Below, one piece after another: positions 1-7,717 of a stretch of DNA of 40,672 bases. The notes beneath the pieces were generated by a model that saw only the letters and a program-made list of their open reading frames with translations, ran no database searches and was not told where the DNA came from. Origin of the DNA: Paulinella micropora (Eukaryota > Cercozoa > Imbricatea > Euglyphida); assembly GCA_009731375.1 (NCBI GenBank), contig BJOX01000098.1, positions 379,805 through 420,476 of the forward strand. The letters run 5' to 3'. Position 1 is the first letter of the stretch. Each line of letters opens with the position of its first letter. A program made the translations under genes and the position numbers.

Positions 1-66
<66 letters not shown>

Positions 67-74
67 CGTGTGTT

Positions 75-119
<45 letters not shown>
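1..119. repeat. (AG)n / (TG)n / (AG)n compound microsatellite
   Basis: The window opens with 64 bases of pure AG, followed by a TG-rich run and a second AG run. No coding potential is credible here; the short frame across it encodes only Arg-Glu and Cys-Val repeats. Such tracts recur at 3261, 14026 and 28753, so microsatellite richness is a property of this genome. Confidence 0.97.
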
Positions 120-124
<5 letters not shown>

Positions 125-990
125 TTTATGTTTGCAGAGTGTTTACCGCCGCGATACCAAAAATTAAGGAACCTGTTTCACAAACATAGGACATGCTTAC
201 TTTTCACGCGAACTTTATCTAAGGTGAGAAAAACACGAACCACAGAAAAAATGTAGAACCTTCAACGACTAGATCACTCTGGCAAAAAATGACGCAAGAC
301 TTACAAAAGAGGCTCGCACAGATGATGACGTGCCATCGACGTACGCTTAATTTCTTTGCTGCGTCTAGTGCATACACCACCAACAGAATAAACCAAGCTA
401 AGGAAAAAGCTTGCATACCATCTTGTGGCTTTGCACGTGCTGCGTTTGGTGTGCGAACTTTCACCTCGTTCCCCAGAGGACGAGATTGGTGCATGCTGCA
501 CGCCTTCCTCTGGTCCTCTCGTGCTGGCCAGCACACCAACGAAGTGAAGCCTCAGTTCTCAGTTCTCAGAGCAAGCACTGTAGAAGAGAACAACGTAAAA
601 CGTACAACGACTAGAATGATAGTTGCCGGCCGGGAAAACCACAAAGAAATCGGAAATTGGAGGCGCGCAGCCTTGGCGAACTGAAATTATTTTGGCATTG
701 CTGGTTCTGACAAACCATCGCTAATGTGTGATCAGTCGAGAATTTCTCTGTGGCAAAAATTATTCCCCTGAAACTTCCAGGGTGGCTCCTTTGTTAACAA
801 TGCCTTTTTCTTGGTTGGGTTTCACTTCTGTTTTGTAAGTGGTGCCAGTTTCTTTGTGTTTCTGTGAGTGCAAGTGTTCGACGTGTTTGAGATAGCTTTT
901 TGATGTCTCGCTCATGCACATCTTGCATCATTGGGCAAGGATTGCCGTCCTTGGCGTCACACACCAAAGTGTCCATTGTGTGTTCAGGCG
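120..990. other. Non-coding stretch, no recognised gene
   Basis: Open frames on both strands are short and overlapping, and none resembles a known family. The stretch is probably the 5' flank of the small gene that starts at 991. No convincing TATA box or other promoter was identified. Confidence 0.5.
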
Positions 991-2205
991 ATGGGGAACG
1001 TACTTGGTGCTTTGGCTGACGAGTAAGTGGCCGCTTGCATGCAGATAGCTTTAGATACATCATATGCAAGGCTGAAATTCTCAAATGCACACACAGAACC
1101 CCCTCCCTATTGCACTCTCCCACATTCATTCCATCCCTCCTCGTACCCTTTGACCTCTCTTATCTCTCTTTTCTCTCTCTCTCTCTCTCTTCTCCCCCCC
1201 CCCCCCCCCCCCCCCCCCCCTCCNNNNNNNNNNNNNNNNNNNNNNNNNNNNNNNNNNNNNNNNNNNNNNNNNNNNNNNNNNNNNNNNNNNNNNNNNNNNN
1301 NNNNNNNNNNNNNNNNNNNNNNNNNNNNNNNNNNNNNNNNNNNNNNNNNNNNNNNNNNNNNNNNNNNNNNNNNNNNNNNNNNNNNNNNNNNNNNNNNNNN
1401 NNNNNNNNNNNNNNNNNNNNNNNNNNNNNNNNNNNNNNNNNNNNNNNNNNNNNNNNNNNNNNNNNNNNNNNNNNNNNNNNNNNNNNNNNNNNNNNNNNNN
1501 NNNNNNNNNNNNNNNNNNNNNNNNNNNNNNNNNNNNNNNNNNNNNNNNNNNNNNNNNNNNNNNNNNNNNNNNNNNNNNNNNNNNNNNNNNNNNNNNNNNN
1601 NNNNNNNNNNNNNNNNNNNNNNNNNNNNNNNNNNNNNNNNNNNNNNNNNNNNNNNNNNNNNNNNNNNNNNNNNNNNNNNNNNNNNNNNNNNNNNNNNNNN
1701 NNNNNNNNNNNNNNNNNNNNNNNNNNNNNNNNNNNNNNNNNNNNNNNNNNNNNNNNNNNNNNNNNNNNNNNNNNNNNNNNNNNNNNNNNNNNNNNNNNNN
1801 NNNNNNNNNNNNNNNNNNNNNNNNNNNNNNNNNNNNNNNNNNNNNNNNNNNNNNNNNNNNNNNNNNNNNNNNNNNNNNNNNNNNNNNNNNNNNNNNNNNN
1901 NNNNNNNNNNNNNNNNNNNNNNNNNNNNNNNNNNNNNNNNNNNNNNNNNNNNNNNNNNNNNNNNNNNNNNNNCTCCCTCCCTCCCCCCCCCCCCCCCCCC
2001 TCTCTCTCTCTCAGGCTGTTTTGTCCGCCTTGTCCAACCTCAGGATGCAACGGAAAGCTGTTGGAAGGTAGATAACAGCATACATACATACATGTCATTC
2101 ATTCATACATACATACATACATACATACATACTGACTTTGCAGGTTGGAAAGGCATCACGTATAAAACGTGCCCCAAGTGCGGCTTCATGACGTGTGACA
2201 TGTAG
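991..2205 (+). CDS. Small three-exon gene, 48-residue putative zinc-ribbon protein with a myristoylation-type N-terminus
   Basis: Three exons can be read: 991-1022, 2015-2067 and 2144-2205. Exon 1 ends at a consensus donor (GTAAGT at 1023). Exon 2 follows a CT-rich tract ending in CAG and ends before GTAGAT at 2068. Exon 3 follows TTTGCAG and ends at TAG (2203-2205). The introns are phase 2 and phase 1, and the frame closes exactly over 147 coding bases. The protein starts Met-Gly-Asn, a classic N-myristoylation context. It then carries CPPC plus a nearby Cys, and later CPKC plus another Cys, an arrangement that could bind zinc. Intron 1 contains a 749-base assembly gap, so an additional exon there cannot be excluded. 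The family is not recognised and the function is unknown. Membrane anchoring and zinc binding are inferences from the motifs. Confidence 0.6.
1224..1972. other. Assembly gap (Ns)
   Basis: The gap lies within intron 1 of the small zinc-ribbon gene and is flanked by CT-rich and poly-C sequence on both sides. Confidence 0.99.
2079..2133. repeat. (CATA)n microsatellite
   Basis: A tetranucleotide CATA tract fills most of the 76-base intron 2 of the small zinc-ribbon gene, ending just before its acceptor site. Confidence 0.95.
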
Positions 2206-2660
2206 CATGCGACAGCATGTCTTTCCCCTCTCCCCCTCAAGGCGACACAGCAGCCCCAGATCTGACCTCTGGTCCTTCCATGGCAAACGAGCGCAAAACC
2301 CGTTCCAAGCTCTTCCAGTCCAGACATGTTTCCAAGGAGTGCGTGCTGTATTGGATGCGTGGCAACGCGGGATAGTCCATGAACAAAAACGAAGCTGTGG
2401 AACGATGGCTTCAGCATCGCTACAGCACTACCAAGGGCGGCATGCAAGTGGCTGCTGGTGCCCAAGAGATAAAACGAGGTCAAATGTTGGATGTTGTGGC
2501 CGTTTGACATGTCCGCATTTATACCTGAACATAGAAAGTGTAAATACAAACGTGTGGAATACGTAGGAAGGACCAGGTACAAGGCCGCTGTACCATAGGG
2601 TATAATTTAAGTGACACACTCATTTTCAAACTGGTTTGATTTGTGTCGCCATGATGTAAT
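2206..2660. other. Probable 3' flank of the small gene; no gene recognised
   Basis: A plus-strand frame between about 2278 and 2510 contains plausible peptide segments but is broken by an in-frame TAG and matches nothing I recognise. It is treated as non-coding or 3' UTR. Confidence 0.4.
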
Positions 2661-2830
2661 TGACGATGTTCAAGGGGCAAAATCGCCCAGCTTCGATCTC
2701 GTCGTTCTCTTTCAATCAAAGTGTTATGATAATGCTGAAGCCATCGTTTGAAAGCTCATGGTAAGGGCTTTCAAATGTTGTGATCGAGAAAGACGAGTTC
2801 AAAGTTGAACGACCTTTGCCACCAGAGCGT
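2661..2830 (+). repeat. Dispersed hairpin repeat, copy 1
   Basis: This about 170-base segment is recognisably similar to 3645-3865. Shared blocks include GATCTCGTCGT, a CTGAAGCC block, the hairpin and GAGAAAGACGAG followed by TCAAAGTT. The hairpin stem is TTTGAAAGC (2747-2755) pairing with GCTTTCAAA (2767-2775). The repeat family is unknown; it could be a MITE, a SINE fragment or part of a retroelement. Confidence 0.6.
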
Positions 2831-3260
2831 TGTCAGTCATGTTATAGGGGTGGTCAGCAACCCTTTGCGATCGCAAGGGAAAGCACATAGCACACCGTCA
2901 CGGTCAGATTAATCACAGCTTCTCTTTTCCTCAAGTATTAATACTACAGGTAATACTTTTATAGAGAGCACCTCCAGGCATTTTCTCTTTCGAAGTAAAT
3001 ATATCGTTTTTCATGGTACGTCTTCAAAAATTCGAGTCGCGATGGTAATATAATCAGATATCGCTGGAACAAGCCGGATTCCGACTTGAGGAGCGGGGAG
3101 GAGGAGGGGGGAAGGGAGGAAGAACGAATTTAACTTGATTCAAACCTAGCTAGTCACGGTGCCACTATCACTCTTATTGAATTTTCAAACCAATTGAATT
3201 TGAAATGATTATTACCGGTATTGTATATACTAAATTTAATACTGATTTGTTTAAGTCACG

Positions 3261-3281
3261 TCTCTCTCTCTCTCTCCGAGG

Positions 3282-3315
<34 letters not shown>

Positions 3316-3358
3316 ACTCTCTTCTCTCTCCTCTCCTCTCCTCTCTCTCCCCTCTCTC

Positions 3359-3424
<66 letters not shown>
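3261..3424. repeat. (TC)n microsatellite
   Basis: A long, slightly interrupted CT tract that directly abuts the terminal TG of a diverged minus-strand LTR at 3425. It is not coding, despite open frames of Leu-Ser or Arg-Glu repeats. Confidence 0.95.
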
Positions 3425-3425
<1 letters not shown>

Positions 3426-3625
3426 GTACTATCCCCAACGATCATAGTAGCTCTATGGAAGAGTAAGTCCGTAATGTAACCAAACTCAGGCTTGTGACAC
3501 AGTCCTAAAAGGAGAATGATGTCTCGTTATATTATCTCAGTGGCGCAAAGAAAAAAAGCCGCCAAAAGACCAGGATCAATTTGGCATTTCAGACGTGTCC
3601 TGCCAAACGAAATCTATAAACAAGT
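3425..3625 (-). repeat. Diverged solo or partial LTR related to the intact Gypsy element
   Basis: The reverse complement of the intact LTR aligns from its 3' end. Shared blocks include CCCCAACGAT at about 3431, AACCAAAC, ACACAGTCCT, GAATGATGTCTCGTTATATT (3513-3532), CTCAGTG, AGACCAGGA and TTTGGCAT. Similarity fades beyond about 3610, with only an AAACAAG match near 3620. No internal retroelement coding sequence adjoins it, so it is a solo or truncated LTR of an older related element in opposite orientation. Confidence 0.75.
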
Positions 3626-3644
3626 TTCAACTTTATTACTGTGG

Positions 3645-3865
3645 ACATCATGATTCAAGCGGTGGCAAACTATCCAACTTTGATCTCATCGTCACGAGTC
3701 TCCATCAATCTAAGTGATACGACAAATCTGAAGCCAGCATTGGAAAGCTTAGAACAAGAGCTTTCCAACCGGGTGTGCGCTGCATTTCCGTATCTCAAAT
3801 ATTGACACATGATCATGTGAGAAAGATGAGGTCAAAGTTTGAATGTTTTGCCACTTGAATGTCCA
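3645..3865 (+). repeat. Dispersed hairpin repeat, copy 2
   Basis: This is the second copy of the repeat at 2661-2830. It has the same order of blocks and a hairpin of TTGGAAAGCT (3740-3749) with AGCTTTCCAA (3759-3768). The copy is somewhat longer than copy 1 and lies immediately beyond the diverged minus-strand LTR. Confidence 0.6.
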
Positions 3866-3993
3866 CAGCAATACCTGATAATTATCAGACTTAGCACCTT
3901 AACGACCGGCCGAAACCTTTACCGTTGATAAGACACTCTTTTTGACCGGTTCATTAGATTCTCCTCTACACTGCTGCGACGTTTCGACTTCAC

Positions 3994-3997
3994 TAAC
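3994..3997. other. Target-site duplication TAAC, left copy
   Basis: TAAC immediately precedes the 5' LTR, and the same four bases follow the 3' LTR at 14625-14628. This is the expected short duplication left by a Gypsy-type integrase. Confidence 0.8.
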
Positions 3998-4234
3998 TGT
4001 AGGCATCAACCCCGGATAGCCGGTAAAAAGTACCTTTTCCTGGTGACAGGTGCACCAGCTTGTTTTTCAGTATTATTTGTCCGGATTGTACCTGATGCCA
4101 TTTTATTCCTGGTCTGTTGTCGTTTTCCTTTTTGGCTTCACTGAGCTAATATAACGAGACATCATTCTCATCTTTTGAGGACTGTGTTTGGTTGTATTAC
4201 CGACTTTTTACGAGCTATCGTTGGGGGCATTACA
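3998..4234 (+). repeat. 5' LTR
   Basis: 237 bp, starting TGTAGG and ending CATTACA. It is identical to the 3' LTR except for three substitutions (T/G in the CCGGATTG context, T/C after CTGTTG, T/C in GAGCTA). It should carry the promoter and polyadenylation signals; TAATATAA at about 4147 is a possible TATA element. Confidence 0.95.
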
Positions 4235-4236
4235 TT

Positions 4237-4254
4237 TGGAGTCCACATCACTAG
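4237..4254 (+). other. Candidate primer-binding site
   Basis: Two bases after the LTR, the sequence begins TGGAGTCCACATCACTAG. The TGG is the complement of a tRNA 3' CCA, as expected for minus-strand priming. The matching tRNA was not identified. Confidence 0.5.
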
Positions 4255-5020
4255 GGTGATTTCTTTCTGCTTTGCCACACAGGCAACAGAGTGAATTTTC
4301 ACTGACCTGTCTCACACGGGGACGTCAGACGAAAACAAATACTCCAACACAGCTCCCTCATAACTCTTTCACAAAACAAATAATTTGATTGGTCTCAAGC
4401 AGGTGTCTCGTACCCTCTAGCCCAATCAGTATCTGTGTGCTCACAAGGAGACATCAGATACAAACTCTCTGTCGTTCTTGCTGTTCTCACACAGAGACCA
4501 AGAAGAAGGAGGTGGACAGAAGAGTGAAGGAACACACACAAAACACAAACAAGCATAGGGACAGGAGCACAACACTCTACCCTTCTAGTTTGTGCATTTA
4601 TCTGCATTATCTCACACATACGTCAGAGTATTTTTGCAAATCTCTGATCGTTTTCTAAAGGTAGGTCTGAGAACCTATCCGACCGACTGTCGACTTCTCA
4701 AGGAGAGCTTTTCTAGCTTCTCTATTACTATCTGTGTGTAGGTCCAAGTGCCTCATACTAGATACAATATAGAAAAGAAGGAGGAGAAAGTAATCTGAGT
4801 AAGGAGAACAAGAAATCGGAGAAAGTCTCAAAGACTATTTTTCTCAAACAAAAACAAACATACAAACAGTGTTTCATAGAGGACAGGGAATCTTATCCTA
4901 CCCTCTCTATTAGTTTCTCTCTTCACTAGTCAATCGACTGAAGGAGGAACAGAACACAAACGAACAAAAACCAAACATAGGAGCTGACACTGTCCTCCTG
5001 TTGATCACTACTACGACATC
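4255..5020. other. Retrotransposon 5' leader, non-coding
   Basis: About 770 bases separate the primer-site candidate from the gag start. No long frame is present. The leader presumably contains the packaging and dimerisation signals, but none could be recognised. Confidence 0.6.
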
Positions 5021-7717
5021 ATGTCGACAGAGACCGCCGAAGTGAGTGAATTCTCGGAGGCAGATCAAAGAAGAGAAGAAGAAGAAGCAGGAGGAGGAGG
5101 AGGAAGAGGATTGAATGAAGGAGGAGGAGGAGGATTGAATGAAGGAGGAGGAGGAGATGAAGGAGTAGGAGGAGGAGTAGAAGAGGGCTGGGATGATGAA
5201 GGAAGATATGGAGGAGACGAAGATGAAGGAGGATTTGAACAAGAAGAGACGGGAGGAGGAGGAGCATATGGTAATCCCTTACCACCTGCCTACACGGGAG
5301 GAGGAGGACGAAAAATGATCGACTTGATTCATAGTGATGGAGAGGAGATCACAGTGGAGGAACAACAGTGGGTGCAAGACCACTATGACCTCACTAAAAA
5401 AGAGTTTGATAACAAGATGGGGGTAGAGAAGGATACCTATGTGTGGATCCCTCAGGATCAAAGAAGAGAGAAAAGTCGTGCTAAAAAGGATGTCTATATC
5501 CTATTATCAAACACAGCACAGCTCCTCGGCAAACTGGTCTCTGATCCAGAAGAGAGAAAGAAGATACAGCATATCAAGTTTGGGGACACACACACCCACC
5601 TTGAATTACTCGATGCTATCTTTGGGGTGTACACTCAAACCCTGATTTGGGAACGTACATACGGCCCACGATGTGAGGGTTACCTCCAGTACACAAACCC
5701 AAGAGCAACGGCCAGATTCCTCGCGACTGGTCAGGAGGCAGTCGATGTAACAAAAATGAAGACCAATCTGGGTTCGAAAAACTCGAGTGGCATATTTCAT
5801 TTTTTTACAATGGAAATAAAGGCCTTGGAGGAGGGGAAGGCAGAGATGGAAAAAAGCATTAAGGCAGCAGGAGAAACTCATCCTGTGATTGATGAGTTAG
5901 AGAAGACCGACAGAGTTCTGACCAAGATCAGACTGTTGATGGGTGCGTTACTGCACAAGGAGGCATGGAAGAGATGGATTCCTACCAAGGATCACTCTGT
6001 CCTTAAATCACTTAGTAACGCACCACCGGTCGCCAACAAAGCAGGTGTTGACCAATATGTGGAGAAATATAATTTTCTCAGATCTGCTTCTGAATTGGTG
6101 GCCTTTATCACTCATGCTCAAAAGCTGGTGATATCTGAGAAGAAGAAGGCGAAAGAGAATGAGGAGTTCGAGAAGACGATGAGACTGGAAAGAATGAAAG
6201 CAAAAGTGAGTGGTGCAAAGACACACCCTCCGACATATTTGACCCCACCAGCTCCTGCCCCACCAGCCCCTGCACCCTCGGGCTCAACTACGGTGGTGGT
6301 CACAAACACGGAGAAGAAGGACAGACAGAACATCATAAATGCCTTCAAGGGGAAGAAAGGAGGAGTGGCAAGTCTCATGCTATATGCCAAGACGAGCTCA
6401 GACAAAGACTCTGATGCTTCGCTTTTGAGCAAGCTCAAAGAGATCAATGCCTGCATGAAGGCTTTTCCTTGCGACGAAACGCAGGAATACGAGGCCCTTG
6501 TTACTGTTTTTGACCAATCTCTAGTCTCGGAGGGATTTGATCTGACACAGTACAAGTTTTTGAGAAAGAAGGAGGAGATTAAGAGAAACAATGCAACAGG
6601 CCTAGACGCTCAGTGTGAACTGGCGGTGGCCACACTCATTTCATATTTTCAATCTCATGGATACCAGCATCTCTGCACTGGTACTCTCATAGGATTTGAA
6701 ATCTTTGAGACAGTGGCGATGAGTTTGAGGAGTGCTGTTGGCTTGGCGGCGACCCTTACGGAGGTAGTTTCCTCCTATGGGCTATTCTATGGCCGCAAGT
6801 CGATCATCCTCTATTTCTTTTCGGCGTTACACACAGTTAACCCGAGTAAGCTTACTCAGCTCATACAACAATGCTCGACGTTTAGCTCAGTGAAGTCCAA
6901 GAACTTCCTCGAGACACACGTGTTCGAAAATACGGTTCAAAGCGTTGCTCCGTCAGCACTGTTTCAAGAAGTGATGAGTGCATGCTCAAACATGGACTCG
7001 CTCACGGAGGCACATACGGCACAGGCAGGCGGTGTACCTGTTGGCGCACAAGCCACGTACACAAACAGAGTTGCCGGTTGGAAGAGACAGAGAGAGCCAG
7101 ACCTGAAGACCGCATGTTGGAGGTGGTTCGCGGGCTTGCAGTGTAAGGCACAGATGGAGAACAGAGACTGCTCTTTCAATCATGATAGGCAGAACCCAAC
7201 AGCAAGGGCAAATTTTCTGAGCAGGACGGAAGGCAAGGAACCGGGCCTTTTCAATATGCTTCAGATTGCCGCTGTGAACGAAGGTTGGTATGCCAATATG
7301 TGTGATGATGAGGAGTTACGAGAGGCAATCATTACCTACATGAAGAGGATGAAGGAGAAGAAGGAGGAAAGGGAGAGACAAAAGAACTTAAAGGCCTCTC
7401 AAAGAGGACGAGAAGGAGGAGCAGGAGCAGGAGGAGGAGGAGGAGGAGGAGGAGGAGGACGAGGACGAGGAACATGGAGAGGAGCCTCGAGGTGGCAGGG
7501 AACCCCTCAGAGAGGAAGAGGAGGAGGTCGGGGATATACCCCTTATGGAGGGAGAGCTGTTCGAGCTCCAGCCCCCCCACCCAGAGGAGGAGGAGGCTCG
7601 TGGGCAAGCTCCAACCCAAATTTCGGTCGAGCTCAGGCCTACAACACTGCCTCGGAGACCGATACGTCATCCTACCCGGACACTACTCAAGGTAATCGTT
7701 TCGAGGTGGTGGAATGA
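5021..7717 (+). CDS. gag: Gag polyprotein with CCCH zinc finger
   Basis: 898 residues from ATG at 5021. The first 80 residues are a Gly/Glu-rich low-complexity region from AGG repeats. The middle (about 100-690) is largely helical and charged, consistent with a capsid-like region, with a short Pro/Ala linker near 410. At about residue 698 there is C-x8-C-x8-C-x3-H, a CCCH finger, in place of the usual CCHC knuckle. A Lys/Glu-rich helix and then a long RG/RGG-rich tail (about 800-880) follow, which should bind RNA. The frame ends at TGA 7715-7717 but stays open in the same frame into pol. Gag would assemble the virus-like particle and package the RNA. Confidence 0.85.
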   Translation: MSTETAEVSEFSEADQRREEEEAGGGGGRGLNEGGGGGLNEGGGGDEGVGGGVEEGWDDEGRYGGDEDEGGFEQEETGGGGAYGNPLPPAYTGGGGRKMIDLIHSDGEEITVEEQQWVQDHYDLTKKEFDNKMGVEKDTYVWIPQDQRREKSRAKKDVYILLSNTAQLLGKLVSDPEERKKIQHIKFGDTHTHLELLDAIFGVYTQTLIWERTYGPRCEGYLQYTNPRATARFLATGQEAVDVTKMKTNLGSKNSSGIFHFFTMEIKALEEGKAEMEKSIKAAGETHPVIDELEKTDRVLTKIRLLMGALLHKEAWKRWIPTKDHSVLKSLSNAPPVANKAGVDQYVEKYNFLRSASELVAFITHAQKLVISEKKKAKENEEFEKTMRLERMKAKVSGAKTHPPTYLTPPAPAPPAPAPSGSTTVVVTNTEKKDRQNIINAFKGKKGGVASLMLYAKTSSDKDSDASLLSKLKEINACMKAFPCDETQEYEALVTVFDQSLVSEGFDLTQYKFLRKKEEIKRNNATGLDAQCELAVATLISYFQSHGYQHLCTGTLIGFEIFETVAMSLRSAVGLAATLTEVVSSYGLFYGRKSIILYFFSALHTVNPSKLTQLIQQCSTFSSVKSKNFLETHVFENTVQSVAPSALFQEVMSACSNMDSLTEAHTAQAGGVPVGAQATYTNRVAGWKRQREPDLKTACWRWFAGLQCKAQMENRDCSFNHDRQNPTARANFLSRTEGKEPGLFNMLQIAAVNEGWYANMCDDEELREAIITYMKRMKEKKEERERQKNLKASQRGREGGAGAGGGGGGGGGGRGRGTWRGASRWQGTPQRGRGGGRGYTPYGGRAVRAPAPPPRGGGGSWASSNPNFGRAQAYNTASETDTSSYPDTTQGNRFEVVE

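Noticed and set aside
1027-2205. A single 392-codon frame across the gap
   Set aside because: Most of it is Ns and poly-Pro; its last part is explained better as exon 3 of the spliced small gene.
2195-2566. Possible gene fragment after the small gene (segment reading CVLYWMRGNAG)
   Set aside because: Slight resemblance to a photolyase segment, but an in-frame stop follows at once and no further motifs appear.
3205-3466. Open frames of Leu-Ser and Arg-Glu repeats
   Set aside because: They are translations of the TC microsatellite with no non-repeat content.
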